64,000 nucleotides of DNA from Marinirhabdus sp963793275 (GCA_963793275.1 CAWBZL010000003.1:1240001-1304000); one strand, 5' to 3'. Counted from the stretch's first letter, positions 8,805 to 18,611 are shown. Program-made: numbers and translations. The notes: generated by a model not told the origin, from the sequence alone.

Positions 8805-9953
8805 TTATTCCGAAATAAACGTCTTTAGGATTCCGACAACATAATCAATTTCATCTTTTGTATTAAAACTGGAAAATGAAAACCGGATAGAAGGTTTCTT
8901 CATATCTTCTTCCGAAAGTATTTCGGTAAGTACGTGAGAGCCTTTGGCACTTCCACTCTGGCAAGCACTACCTTTAGAACACGCTATCCCGTGTAAATCC
9001 AGCTGAAACAAAAGCATCATCGCTTTTTCCGGCGGAATGGGCAGGCAAACATTTAATAGTGTATAGGTGCTTCGTTTATTATCGTCGCAAGAGCCGTTAA
9101 ATTTTACCCCTGGAATTTCGGCAGAAAGTTGTTCCTTAAAATAATCTTTCAATCCTGTAATATAGGTACGTTCCTTTTCCAGATTCTGGTAGGATATTCT
9201 TAACGCTTCGGCCATTCCTGCAATTGCGTAGACCGCCTCTGTTCCTGCTCGCAATCCTCGCTCTTGTGAACCTCCAAAAATTAAAGGCTTTAAGCCCGTG
9301 TTTTTACGTACAAAGGCAAACCCAGCACCTTTAGGTCCGTGGAATTTGTGAGCCGCCACAGCAGCGAAATTAACTGGGATCTCAGCAAAATCTATTTCAT
9401 AATGTCCAACAGATTGCACTGTGTCGCTATGGAAAAGAGCATTATGTTTTTCGCATAGTTGGGCAGTTCGTTTAATATCCAACACATTTCCTACTTCATT
9501 ATTAACGTGCATTAAACTTACCAATGTTTTATGGGTAGTATCACTAAGCAATTGTTCCAGATGCTCATAATCTACGTGACCACAATCGTCCAACTGTACG
9601 TGGGCAACTTCAATACCGTGTTTTTCTTTTAGTTCATTGATAGCATATAGTACTGCGTGGTGTTCAATTTTACTGGAGATTATTCTGGTAACGCCAAGAT
9701 CTCTCACACAACTATTAAGGATCAAATTGTCTGCTTCGGTACCTCCGGAGGTGAAAATAATTTCGGCAGCCGTTACATGAAGGTGTTTTGCAATTTCCTT
9801 TCTGGCGTTCTCCAATAAAGATTTTGCCGATCTTCCGTAGGCGTGTGTAGAAGACGGATTGCCGTATTCGGTTTTTAAAACTTCAGAAATACAATGAATT
9901 ACCTCACTTCGTAATTGCGTTGTAGCGGCGCTGTCAAAATATACTTTCTTCAT
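8805..9953 (-). CDS. Cysteine desulfurase (class V aminotransferase, NifS/IscS type)
   Basis: A 382-residue PLP enzyme that takes sulfur from cysteine for Fe-S clusters or thio-modification. It shows the N-terminal YFDSAATTQ, TSGGTEADNL, HVNNEVG, HSDTVQSVGH and the PLP Lys in AAHKFHGPKGAGF. The persulfide Cys lies in a loop SKGSACQSGSAKGSHV, which fits the IscS/NifS-like group rather than SufS. No scaffold or Fe-S assembly genes are adjacent. Length and motifs are complete, so it should be active. Confidence 0.93.
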   Translation of the reverse strand: MKKVYFDSAATTQLRSEVIHCISEVLKTEYGNPSSTHAYGRSAKSLLENARKEIAKHLHVTAAEIIFTSGGTEADNLILNSCVRDLGVTRIISSKIEHHAVLYAINELKEKHGIEVAHVQLDDCGHVDYEHLEQLLSDTTHKTLVSLMHVNNEVGNVLDIKRTAQLCEKHNALFHSDTVQSVGHYEIDFAEIPVNFAAVAAHKFHGPKGAGFAFVRKNTGLKPLIFGGSQERGLRAGTEAVYAIAGMAEALRISYQNLEKERTYITGLKDYFKEQLSAEIPGVKFNGSCDDNKRSTYTLLNVCLPIPPEKAMMLLFQLDLHGIACSKGSACQSGSAKGSHVLTEILSEEDMKKPSIRFSFSSFNTKDEIDYVVGILKTFISE

Positions 9954-10034
9954 ACCAGCAAAAATACATTTTTATATAAAATTAAGTAATGCTAAATTGC
10001 AAAGAATTACGTTACTTTACCCTACTAAACTACT

Positions 10035-10886
10035 ATGTTTATGCGAAAAATAGGTGCTTTTATATTGCTTACAATGCTTTTTGTCTCTTGTGACGATGGA
10101 GATGTAATTGTTACAAGCTTTAATTTTGAGGATGCAACCCTTCAGGTTTGCGAGGGTGCAAACAGTTTGGTGTTTTTTAAGATCAATGACGAAAGTAATG
10201 AAAGTATCTCGTTGCAGTTGAATGTAGAAGAAGATGCTTTTGAGCAAAGCGATACGTTACCATTTCAACTTAATGAAACAACTAACTTTATAAATTACAG
10301 AACCTTTGACAACCCTCCAACAGCGACCTATTTTTGCAATAGTATTCCACCAACATCACCCAGCGTTTTACAGGATTATATAGGTACTGACGGAACGGCA
10401 ACGCTTATTGTTGAAGCTGTTTTTAATGACAATGATGGTATCGAAGAAGATATAAACAGCGACCTGGATTCAGACGATGACGGACTGCCGGATTATTATG
10501 ATTTTGACGATGACGGAGATAACGTACCTACAAGCGCCGAAATTGGAAACGATCCCGAAAATCCAATGGATACCGATGAGGATGGTACTCCGGATTATCT
10601 GGACGAAGATGATGACGGTGATGGAGTGTTAACAAGAGATGAAGCTACCGAAGATGATATAAATCCAAGAAATAAAATTACAGACGTCGCCGTGGGAGCA
10701 GATTATTTAAACCCGGCAATAGCCGAAGAAGTAATTGCAGAAGTATTTATTGAACATTTATATGACTATGTGAGTAGCACAGCTTTATTTGTAAGCAATG
10801 CCGTTTTTACGAATGGAGAAGAGCAATTAACACAAGAAAGTCTGGATCTGGGGAACCATTACAAATATTGCTACCGGAACAATTGA
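10035..10886 (+). CDS. Acidic Ca-binding-repeat lipoprotein, 3' end frameshifted
   Basis: As written this encodes 283 residues. The signal peptide ends in a lipobox (LFVSC), so it is predicted to be a surface or periplasmic lipoprotein. The middle carries Asp-rich repeats of thrombospondin type 3 / Ca-loop style (DSDDDGLPDYYD, DEDGTPDYLDEDDDGDG). The last residues (NHYKYCYRNN) look out of frame: dropping one G of the GGGG at 10850-10853 extends the frame to a TAG at 10912-10914, giving 292 residues ending in VTPIFPEQ, overlapping the convergent Smr gene by about 20 bases. Function unknown. Confidence 0.75.
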   Translation: MFMRKIGAFILLTMLFVSCDDGDVIVTSFNFEDATLQVCEGANSLVFFKINDESNESISLQLNVEEDAFEQSDTLPFQLNETTNFINYRTFDNPPTATYFCNSIPPTSPSVLQDYIGTDGTATLIVEAVFNDNDGIEEDINSDLDSDDDGLPDYYDFDDDGDNVPTSAEIGNDPENPMDTDEDGTPDYLDEDDDGDGVLTRDEATEDDINPRNKITDVAVGADYLNPAIAEEVIAEVFIEHLYDYVSSTALFVSNAVFTNGEEQLTQESLDLGNHYKYCYRNN

Positions 10887-10894
10887 AGTTACCC

Positions 10895-11446
10895 CTATCT
10901 TTCCTGAGCAGTAGTATTTTGAACAATATATACCTCGGTTGCACCAGCCCCGTATTTTCTAGGATCTGCTTCGGAAAATTTTACGTTATCGTACCGTTTA
11001 AAAAGATATTCCAATTCAATTTTAAGCACACCCTGACCTACTCCGTGAATGAATACAACTCTTTGTATTCGCTTGCTTATGGCAAAATCTAATTGTCTTT
11101 TTGCCGTATCCAGCTGTATGGTAAGCATATCGTAGTTTGAAAGTCGCGTTGCCCCCGTTAACTTATGAATATGAAGGTCTACCTCCATGGGTGGAATATT
11201 GCGCTCTTTGGGTTTTGGGGTATTTTTCTTTTTCTTGGGTTTAATTTCGTTTTGAGCAAGCATAGAAGCCATGTTCTTTGTCGCGGCATTTTTCTTTAAT
11301 AAATTGCCTTCAACAATAAGCTCACTTTTCTGAAACTTCATAGGGAAACCATCATTGGTTTCAATGAGCACTTCATTTTCTTCTACTGAAATTACGATCC
11401 CAGTAATAGGTTCATCTAAAGCCGAAACTGTATCTCCCTTTTTCAT
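10895..11446 (-). CDS. Smr domain protein (MutS2 C-terminal-like)
   Basis: A 183-residue protein. Residues 1-55 resemble a small beta-barrel (KGDTVSALDEPITGIV), then a Lys-rich linker (about 70-85) and a C-terminal Smr domain with the VDLHIHKL motif and FIHGVGQGVLK. Smr domains bind nucleic acids and can nick DNA or cleave RNA in some families; here there is no MutS ATPase part. The convergent neighbour's corrected 3' end overlaps its stop. Confidence 0.85.
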   Translation of the reverse strand: MKKGDTVSALDEPITGIVISVEENEVLIETNDGFPMKFQKSELIVEGNLLKKNAATKNMASMLAQNEIKPKKKKNTPKPKERNIPPMEVDLHIHKLTGATRLSNYDMLTIQLDTAKRQLDFAISKRIQRVVFIHGVGQGVLKIELEYLFKRYDNVKFSEADPRKYGAGATEVYIVQNTTAQER

Positions 11447-11713
11447 ATGAAATGCAAAAATAAACTATTGAGCTATATGTATACAAACGCAGCGGGCAGC
11501 AATTTTCAGAAAAATTAAAATAAATGACACCCCATAGAAAACTAAGCCTAAGTAAACCTCGTAAATAGTTTTAGAATTATAGGAAATTAATACATATTTA
11601 CGACTAAATTTCAGGAAAATTGTAGGAAAATTATGCTGATAACAAAATTCTTTTTAAATTTAGCGCGGAAACCGTAGTGCTAACCCCTAATGTGCTACTT
11701 TAAAAACCAAACT

Positions 11714-13732
11714 ATGAAACACCTACTACTCATTCCTGCTGCATTGCTAGTTTCGGCTATCTCTGTGGCTCAATTGTACGTTGCTCCCAATGCTACCGGG
11801 ACGCCTACAGATTCTTATTTGTATGTTAACAATCAAGTTCTATTTGTGGAAGATGAGATTACGCTTGTTGAAAACAATGTAGATCCTACCACAGAAGCAA
11901 GTATCTACCTAAGAAATGGTTCTCAAATAATTCAGGGAACAACGAACGGTAGCAATGCTGGTTCTGGATATATCTCTGTGTATCGCGAAAATCCTGGAAG
12001 TGATGCTTATGATTATACTTTTTATGGCTCGCCTGTTGGAGATATTTTTACCACACCTGGTGCAACAGCTGGAAATATTAATTTTGGAGCCAGATCACTT
12101 TTTGCCATTGCAGATTTGACGGACTCTAACCAGTCATCACTAACTTCGTCCAATAATGGTTTTACAAATTCCGGTGCCAATACGGTTACTATTTCTCACC
12201 GATGGGTATTTACTAAAGGTAGTGGTCATCAGTCCAACTGGGTACGTATGTATGCTGGAAATGTGGCTCCGGCCGGACAAGGTTTTATTATGAAAGGTGT
12301 AAATCTTAATGGCGCTACCGGAAACCACGATTACACATATGACTTTAGAGGAAGACCTAATAACGGGCAATTTGATTTAACTACAACACCGGTTACCGGT
12401 CCACACCCTCAAAATGGAATGATGGAACAAGAATTGTTATCCGGAAACCCCTACCCTTCTGCATTAGATCTAAACAGATTATTTTGGGATACTCAAAGAG
12501 GAGATCCTAACGGCACTGTGAATTTTACGAATACGGAAATAATCAAAATTGCTTTTTGGGATGAGAACAGAGCCATAAACTCTCATTTATATACCGCTAA
12601 TGAAGGTGGTTTTGGAACCTGGATTCCAGGATCAAGCAATCCGGATGGTCAGGTTGGAGATATGGGCTATCAGCCAGGAACATATGTTGCTGCTCCCTTT
12701 TTACAGTATGACGCTGGTGGAAATCCAACAGGAGGTCAAAATGGAGCCGGAGCAATGTACGATAGAAGATTTGCTCCTATTGGACAAGGTTTTTACTTTA
12801 TCACTCAAAATACAGATGGACCCGCAGGTGATACCAGTCCTGACCAAATTACGATTAGAAATTCTCACAGAAGATTTATAGCTGAAGGTGCTGCTACAGA
12901 CTCACAGTTTAGAAATCCCGGTAATAGTCTTTCAGACCCAAGCACTGGTACAGCTGCAGATCCCGAACCAACGGAGCCTACAAATCCTAATGAGGGAATG
13001 ACACCACAAATGAGAATATATTCTTACTTTGACCAATCGCACTTTCGCGATATGGTATTATTATTTGATGATAACAGTACCGATGGTTATGATTGGGGAC
13101 TGGATGCTACTCACCCTAACGATGCAGACTTCGCAGATGCCTATTTTGCTTTTGACCCAAATGGAGTTGGAGATGAATATACCAATTACGTAATACAAAC
13201 GATACCGTATGCTGTTGAGAAAAAGGTACATTATAAATTAACATTGGACCAACCAACAGAGATCATAGTACAAGCCGTTCAGGAAATTAATCTTCCTTAT
13301 GATATTGCTTTCCTATGGGATTCTCAAGAGAATACATACCAACAAATTACCGGCAATCAAACAGCATCTCTTAACTTACCAGCGGGTGATTATATAGAGC
13401 GGTTTTATATTGTTTTTAAAGGTGGAGCGCAAGCAGGTTTTATACCAGACGCTGATAGAAGTATGAATGTTGATAATGTATTGGGGAATGTAGATTTTTT
13501 CCAGAATAACAGAGAAGCACAATTAGAAATTATGAATCCGGAAGGATACGAATTAAAATATGCTCACGTTTTTGATATGACAGGAAAACTTGTTACTACA
13601 AAAACAGATTTAGGTAACGGTCGTAATTACAACATATCTACTGCTACTATGGCAGATGGAATGTACCTTGTAAAACTGGTTACTTCAGATAATGTTTCAA
13701 TAGATTACAAAGCTATTGTAACAAACAAATAA
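11714..13732 (+). CDS. Secreted protein with type IX secretion C-terminal sorting domain
   Basis: A 672-residue secreted protein. The ATG at 11714 gives a clear signal peptide (KHLLLIPAALLVSAISVAQ); an upstream in-frame ATG would bury it. The body is rich in Gly/Asn/Asp beta structure without an enzymatic motif that I recognise. The last 75 residues are a T9SS type A sorting domain (VFDMTGKLV, GMYLVKLVT, KAIVTNK), which targets the protein through the type IX translocon to the cell surface or medium. It is followed after 5 bases by a DUF2752 gene. Confidence 0.88.
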   Translation: MKHLLLIPAALLVSAISVAQLYVAPNATGTPTDSYLYVNNQVLFVEDEITLVENNVDPTTEASIYLRNGSQIIQGTTNGSNAGSGYISVYRENPGSDAYDYTFYGSPVGDIFTTPGATAGNINFGARSLFAIADLTDSNQSSLTSSNNGFTNSGANTVTISHRWVFTKGSGHQSNWVRMYAGNVAPAGQGFIMKGVNLNGATGNHDYTYDFRGRPNNGQFDLTTTPVTGPHPQNGMMEQELLSGNPYPSALDLNRLFWDTQRGDPNGTVNFTNTEIIKIAFWDENRAINSHLYTANEGGFGTWIPGSSNPDGQVGDMGYQPGTYVAAPFLQYDAGGNPTGGQNGAGAMYDRRFAPIGQGFYFITQNTDGPAGDTSPDQITIRNSHRRFIAEGAATDSQFRNPGNSLSDPSTGTAADPEPTEPTNPNEGMTPQMRIYSYFDQSHFRDMVLLFDDNSTDGYDWGLDATHPNDADFADAYFAFDPNGVGDEYTNYVIQTIPYAVEKKVHYKLTLDQPTEIIVQAVQEINLPYDIAFLWDSQENTYQQITGNQTASLNLPAGDYIERFYIVFKGGAQAGFIPDADRSMNVDNVLGNVDFFQNNREAQLEIMNPEGYELKYAHVFDMTGKLVTTKTDLGNGRNYNISTATMADGMYLVKLVTSDNVSIDYKAIVTNK

Positions 13733-13737
13733 ACCCT

Positions 13738-14031
13738 ATGACAACGGGTCCGGAAGATTTTATGTTGCCTTGTTTAAATAAGCAACTCTTCGGGATAGAA
13801 TGTTTAGGCTGTGGCATCCAACGTGCCGCAGCCTTATTATTTAAAGGCGAATTTATAGCGGCATTTAAAATGTATCCTGCTATTTATTCGCTTATTTTGT
13901 TAGTGCTATTTCTACTCCTTAACTTAATTGTAAAGTTTAAGTACTCCACTCCTATCAAGGTCTCCCTTATAGCTTTAAATGTTTTGATCATTGTTGTTAG
14001 CTATACTATTAAAATGAATAAATATCTTTAA
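13738..14031 (+). CDS. DUF2752 membrane protein
   Basis: A 97-residue protein with a Cys-rich N-terminal motif (CLNKQLFGIECLGCGIQRA) and two to three hydrophobic helices, which is the DUF2752 pattern. The function is unknown. It lies 5 bases after the T9SS cargo gene and just before the CCC-motif gene. Confidence 0.85.
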   Translation: MTTGPEDFMLPCLNKQLFGIECLGCGIQRAAALLFKGEFIAAFKMYPAIYSLILLVLFLLLNLIVKFKYSTPIKVSLIALNVLIIVVSYTIKMNKYL

Positions 14032-14095
14032 CCTATTTATTTTTTTAGGTATATTTATTCTTCATCAAAATTAATCAACCAACTCCCTTTACATT

Positions 14096-14419
14096 ATGGA
14101 ACAACAAAAATTACCCAACGCAACACTAATCCTTGTTTTTGGTATTATCTCAATTGTAACCTGCTGCTGTTATGGTATAGTAGGCCTTATTTTTGGAATC
14201 ATTGCTATTGTATTAGCCAATAAAGCTACTGCAACCTATGTAGCGAACCCGGAGCTATACTCGGGATACCAAAACGTTAAAACCGGTAAAATTTTAGCTA
14301 TTATTGGTGTTGTTTTAAACGTTATTTATTTAGGCTATGTAATCTTCTTATTTGCAACAGTAGGTACAGAAGGAATTATGGATATGAATAAAGACTTTAT
14401 GGAGCAATACGGAGGTTAG
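14096..14419 (+). CDS. CCC-motif membrane protein (DUF4190-like)
   Basis: A 107-residue two-helix membrane protein with the eponymous triple Cys (TCCCYGIVGLIFGIIA), the NxxY-type loop (NPELYSGYQNVKTGK) and a second helix. This matches small Bacteroidota CCC-motif proteins that often sit beside DUF2752 genes. Function unknown; the Cys cluster and loop might support partner interactions. A strong terminator follows. Confidence 0.85.
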   Translation: MEQQKLPNATLILVFGIISIVTCCCYGIVGLIFGIIAIVLANKATATYVANPELYSGYQNVKTGKILAIIGVVLNVIYLGYVIFLFATVGTEGIMDMNKDFMEQYGG

Positions 14420-14442
14420 CATAAATAAACTCTTACAATTAA

Positions 14443-14478
14443 AACAGAAAATGCGGCTTATAAGCCGCATTTTCTGTT
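14443..14478. terminator. Bidirectional terminator (perfect palindrome)
   Basis: A perfect inverted repeat with two 18-base arms meeting at TTA/TAA (14443-14460 and 14461-14478), GC-rich core GCGGCTTATAAGCCGC and A/T outer arms. It separates the convergent CCC-motif gene and rocD. Confidence 0.9.
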
Positions 14479-14497
14479 ACAATAATAGTATCAGTAA

Positions 14498-15778
14498 CTA
14501 TATTTCAAACTCTTTAAGCGTATCACAAATAATTGAAACACAATCTAAAAGTTCTGCCTCGGTCATGACCAATGGTGGTGCAAAACGTATAATATTTCCG
14601 TGAGTAGGTTTTGCCAGTAATCCGTTGTCACGCAGTTTCAGGCAAATGTTCCAGGCGGTATCACCTTCTTCACTGTCATTAATTACAATAGCATTCAGTA
14701 GTCCTTTTCCTCTTACTAATTTACAAATAGTGCTTTTTTCAATGTATTCGTTCATTTTACTACGGAAAAGTTCTCCTAACTGGTAGGCGTTTTCGGCTAG
14801 TCTTTCATCATTCACTACATCTAATGCAGCCATGGCAACCGCAGCAGCAATTGGGTTTCCACCAAAAGTAGAACCGTGGGAACCAGGTGTAATTACTTTC
14901 ATGATAGGATCGTTTGCTAATACAGCACTCACCGGATATGCACCGCCACTCATTGCTTTACCAAGAATTAAGATATCTGGTTTTACTTCAGGAGTACCGC
15001 TACAATCCTTTTTCTCGCAGGTACAATCGCCGCAAGTGGCCAAAAGACGCCCTGTTCTGGCTATTCCTGTTTGCACTTCGTCTGCTATAAATAATACATT
15101 ATGCTTTTCACATAACGCTTTCGCGTTCTTTAAATAGCCTTCAGAAGGAACATACACTCCGGCTTCCCCCTGAATAGGCTCTACTAAGAAACCAGCTACA
15201 TTAGCGTTATTCTCTAATGTGTTTTTCAATGCTTCCAGATTATCGTATTCAATTTTTATGAATCCTTTCGTGTACGGCCCAAAGTTTTCACGTGCTACAG
15301 GATCGTTACTAAATGAAATAATAGTAGTAGTTCTTCCGTGAAAATTATTATCACAAACAATTATTTCAGCTTCATTCTCCTCAATTCCTTTTACTTCGTA
15401 CGCCCAGCGTCTGCATATTTTTAAGGCAGTTTCAACGGCTTCGGCACCAGTATTCATAGGCAACAGCTTATCGAAGTTAAAATACTCGGCGGCATATTTT
15501 TCGTACTTTCCAAGAATATCATTATGAAAAGCTCTTGAAGTTAAGGATAGGGTTTTTGCCTGCTCCATCATGGCATTAACTATAGCTGGATGACAATGAC
15601 CCTGGTTTACGGCACTATAAGCCGAAAGAAAATCGTAATACTTTTTTCCTTCCACATCCCAGACATACACGCCTTCTCCTCTGTTTAAAACCACAGGTAG
15701 CGGATGGTAATTATGAGCACCATATTTGTTCTCTAGAGCTATCGCTTGTTGCGATAACGATTGTTGCGTTACTGACAT
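14498..15778 (-). CDS. rocD: Ornithine aminotransferase (ornithine--oxo-acid transaminase)
   Basis: A 426-residue class III PLP aminotransferase that converts ornithine and 2-oxoglutarate to glutamate-5-semialdehyde and glutamate. Motifs include YDFLSAYSAVNQGHCHP, NTGAEAVETALK, NNFHGRTTT, ADEVQTGIARTG and the PLP Lys in LILGKAMSGGAYPVSA. The ATG at 15778 is used rather than one 27 bases upstream. Between the Asp motif and the Lys is a short Cys-rich insert (CGDCTCEKKDC) that I associate with Bacteroidota members and that could bind metal. Monocistronic by context. Confidence 0.95.
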   Translation of the reverse strand: MSVTQQSLSQQAIALENKYGAHNYHPLPVVLNRGEGVYVWDVEGKKYYDFLSAYSAVNQGHCHPAIVNAMMEQAKTLSLTSRAFHNDILGKYEKYAAEYFNFDKLLPMNTGAEAVETALKICRRWAYEVKGIEENEAEIIVCDNNFHGRTTTIISFSNDPVARENFGPYTKGFIKIEYDNLEALKNTLENNANVAGFLVEPIQGEAGVYVPSEGYLKNAKALCEKHNVLFIADEVQTGIARTGRLLATCGDCTCEKKDCSGTPEVKPDILILGKAMSGGAYPVSAVLANDPIMKVITPGSHGSTFGGNPIAAAVAMAALDVVNDERLAENAYQLGELFRSKMNEYIEKSTICKLVRGKGLLNAIVINDSEEGDTAWNICLKLRDNGLLAKPTHGNIIRFAPPLVMTEAELLDCVSIICDTLKEFEI

Positions 15779-15957
15779 AACATTAAATTTTGAAGACCCA
15801 GTCAAGCTGAGTACAAGGTGAAATACTATAAAAATTCCTTCTGTACCTTTATTCTTTCGAAGACTCGAAAATTCAGCGGAGGAGAGAAATCATCCTTGGG
15901 CGCAAATTACTAAAAATACCACACAATTTTAAAGGAAATGATAGTACTTTTGCGCCT

Positions 15958-17370
15958 ATGGGAAGAAGAAAGACCAATCGTATTATTCTGGAAAATCTTG
16001 AAGTAATTGACGCAGGTGCCAAAGGGAAAGCAGTTGCCAAAGCTGCAGACGGGCGTGTGGTATTTATTACCAACGCCGTTCCTGGTGATGTGGTGAATGT
16101 ACAAACTACCAAAAAGCGAAAAGCATATTACGAAGGAAACGCTATTTCGGTTTCTAAATTTTCAGATAAACGTGTGGAACCTGTTTGCCAGCATTTTGGA
16201 ACGTGCGGGGGTTGCAAATGGCAGAATATGGGTTATGAACACCAATTATTTTATAAAGAAAAAGAGGTGGTTAACAATTTGACGAGAATTGGACACCTCG
16301 AATTACCAGCTGCATCCCCTATCTTAGGGTCTGAAGAGCAATACTTTTACCGCAATAAAATGGAATTTTCCTTCAGTAATAATAAATGGCTTACACTGGA
16401 TCAAATAAAAAGTGACGTTCAGATAGAAAATAAGAATGCCCTGGGTTTTCATATACCCGGAATGTGGGATAAAATCCTGGATATTGAAAAATGTCATCTA
16501 CAACGGGACCCCAGTAATGCCATCAGAAATTTCGTAAAAGCTGAAGGTCAGCGATTAGATATTCCGTTTTTTAATACCAGAAACCAAGAAGGAATGTTAC
16601 GAACACTAATGCTTCGTACTACCAGTACTGGAGAATTAATGGTGGTGGTTCAGTTTTATCAGGAAAATAAGGGCAAGCGGGAGGCATTGTTAGATAGTAT
16701 TTCAGAAAAATTTCCTGAAATCACCTCGCTACAGTACGTTATTAACAACAAAGGCAACGATACTATTTACGATCAGAAGGTAATTTGCTACAAGGGCAGA
16801 GATCATATTTTCGAGGAAATGGAAGGGTTGAAATTTAAAATAAACGCAAAATCTTTCTACCAAACCAATAGCGAACAGGCGTACGAGTTGTACAAAGTAA
16901 CTAGGGATTTCGCAGGGTTAACAGGTAGCGAGCTAGTGTACGATTTATACACAGGTACAGGAACCATTGCGCAATTTGTCGCAAAAAATGCAAAAAAAGT
17001 AATTGGTGTAGAAGCCGTTCCGGACGCTATTACCGCTGCAAAAGAAAATGCGCAATTAAACGGAATTGAAAACGTTGAATTCCTGGTGGGTGACATGAAA
17101 AATGTATTCAATCAGGATTTTGTGAACACCTACGGCAAGGCAGATGTTGTAATTACAGATCCTCCTAGAGACGGAATGCATAAAGATGTTGTGGAACAAT
17201 TGTTTCAACTGGCACCTGAAAAGATTGTGTACGTAAGTTGTAACAGCGCCACCCAGGCAAGGGATATTGCGTTACTTAAAGAATTGTACAAAGTAACCAA
17301 AGTACAGCCGGTAGATATGTTTCCGCAGACACATCACGTAGAAAATGTTGTACTTTTAGAAAAAAGATAA
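15958..17370 (+). CDS. rlmD: 23S rRNA (uracil-C5)-methyltransferase RlmD type
   Basis: A 470-residue RumA/TrmA-family enzyme. An N-terminal TRAM domain (about residues 1-65) is followed by a 4Fe-4S cluster motif (CQHFGTCGGCKW plus a later Cys), then a SAM-binding Rossmann domain with DLYTGTGTIAQF. The catalytic Cys is in VYVSCNSATQARD and the ITDPPRDGMH motif is intact. RlmD methylates U1939 of 23S rRNA in E. coli; other family members modify other positions, so the exact target is inferred. The next gene starts 2 bases after the stop. Confidence 0.92.
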   Translation: MGRRKTNRIILENLEVIDAGAKGKAVAKAADGRVVFITNAVPGDVVNVQTTKKRKAYYEGNAISVSKFSDKRVEPVCQHFGTCGGCKWQNMGYEHQLFYKEKEVVNNLTRIGHLELPAASPILGSEEQYFYRNKMEFSFSNNKWLTLDQIKSDVQIENKNALGFHIPGMWDKILDIEKCHLQRDPSNAIRNFVKAEGQRLDIPFFNTRNQEGMLRTLMLRTTSTGELMVVVQFYQENKGKREALLDSISEKFPEITSLQYVINNKGNDTIYDQKVICYKGRDHIFEEMEGLKFKINAKSFYQTNSEQAYELYKVTRDFAGLTGSELVYDLYTGTGTIAQFVAKNAKKVIGVEAVPDAITAAKENAQLNGIENVEFLVGDMKNVFNQDFVNTYGKADVVITDPPRDGMHKDVVEQLFQLAPEKIVYVSCNSATQARDIALLKELYKVTKVQPVDMFPQTHHVENVVLLEKR

Positions 17371-17372
17371 AT

Positions 17373-17876
17373 TTGAAGCAGATTAAAATAGCTTGTTTTT
17401 TAATGCTGGGTACATTGCTCCTTACCATGGGATGCACCCGTGACGATATATGTGATCCTACAATAACAGCGACACCACTTCTTATTATTACATTTAAAGA
17501 CAACGCAAACATTACACAGGCAAAAAATGTCACGGCACTATCTGTTCGTAAGAACGACGCAGATTCTACCTTAGTTTTTAGAACTACAGAAGCAACAGAC
17601 TCTATCGCAATCCCTTTAGATACAGAAACCGACATCACCGAATTACTTTTTATACTGAATGATGACGGCGATGAAGAAACCACCAACGGCGACTTGTTGA
17701 AGTTCACCTACCAACGTGATGAGACCTACGTAAACCGAGCCTGCGGATTTAAAACGTTGTATTCTCAATTTAATACCGAATTGGAAGATGATGAAGATAA
17801 CTGGATAACTTCCTTTATAATATTGCAAACCACAATTACAGATGAAATTGAAGCACACCTTTCTATTAGGTTTTAG
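17373..17876 (+). CDS. DUF6452-like lipoprotein, TTG start
   Basis: A 167-residue lipoprotein. A TTG start 2 bases after rlmD gives a positively charged signal peptide and lipobox (MKQIKIACF..LLLTMGC); the first ATG lies inside the hydrophobic core, so TTG is preferred. The rest is beta-rich with a conserved-looking Cys in RACGFKTLYS. It looks like the DUF6452 proteins of flavobacteria. It overlaps the next gene by 35 bases, implying translational coupling and a shared envelope role. Function unknown. Confidence 0.8.
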   Translation: MKQIKIACFLMLGTLLLTMGCTRDDICDPTITATPLLIITFKDNANITQAKNVTALSVRKNDADSTLVFRTTEATDSIAIPLDTETDITELLFILNDDGDEETTNGDLLKFTYQRDETYVNRACGFKTLYSQFNTELEDDEDNWITSFIILQTTITDEIEAHLSIRF

Positions 17877-18576
17877 CCTGTTGCTAGCGTCAATTTCAGC
17901 AACGGCGCAGGATGAAACTATAACCGTTGAAAAACCTGAAACTGTTGAAGTAACAGTAAATGACACCCTTCCCAAGACCAAAAAATACGGAATTAGAGTA
18001 GGTATTGATATTTCTAAACTTGCCAGAACTGCTTTTGAAGACGGGTACACCGGTTTTGAAGTAAACGGAGACTACCGTCTTTCAAAAAAAATATACGCTG
18101 CAGCAGAATTAGGAACGTCGGACAGGATTTGGGATGAAGATGGTTTAAAAACAAAAACAACCGGAAGCTATATTAAAATTGGAGCCGAATTAAACGCCTA
18201 CAACAACTGGTTAAATATGAATAACTCGATTTTTGGCGGACTTCGCTACGGGTTTTCAACCTTTAAACAGGAATTACAGGAATTTGATATTTACACAACA
18301 AACCCTGCATTTGCGACTACCCCAAGAGATGTCTCAATTGAGTCCAGTGGTCTCACCGCATCGTGGGCAGAGCTTATTGTAGGTTTTAAAACTGAAGTAT
18401 TAAATAATTTGTTCCTGTCTATCAATCTGCAACTAAAGCGAAAAATTAGCGAAGACAAACCTGAAAATTTTGATAACCTAATCATTCCGGGCTTTAACCG
18501 AACCTATGATTTTAGTCAGTTTGGTGTGGGATACGGGTATACCGTTTCGTATTTAATCCCGCTGTATAAGAAATAA
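17842..18576 (+). CDS. DUF6048-like outer-membrane beta-barrel protein
   Basis: A 244-residue exported protein with a signal peptide ending in SISATAQ, followed by amphipathic beta-strands and a C-terminal aromatic pattern (SQFGVGYGYTVSYLIPLY) typical of a small outer-membrane barrel. It is the third gene of an rlmD, DUF6452-like, DUF6048-like run and overlaps its predecessor by 35 bases. The molecular function is unknown. Confidence 0.8.
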   Translation: MKLKHTFLLGFSLLLASISATAQDETITVEKPETVEVTVNDTLPKTKKYGIRVGIDISKLARTAFEDGYTGFEVNGDYRLSKKIYAAAELGTSDRIWDEDGLKTKTTGSYIKIGAELNAYNNWLNMNNSIFGGLRYGFSTFKQELQEFDIYTTNPAFATTPRDVSIESSGLTASWAELIVGFKTEVLNNLFLSINLQLKRKISEDKPENFDNLIIPGFNRTYDFSQFGVGYGYTVSYLIPLYKK

Positions 18577-18611
18577 GAAAAGTCAATTAACTAGTTAACT
18601 AATTCACCTAC

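Noticed and set aside
10868..11092. Plus-strand frame opposite the Smr gene
   Set aside because: It is antisense to a recognised Smr protein and is out of frame with the corrected lipoprotein tail.
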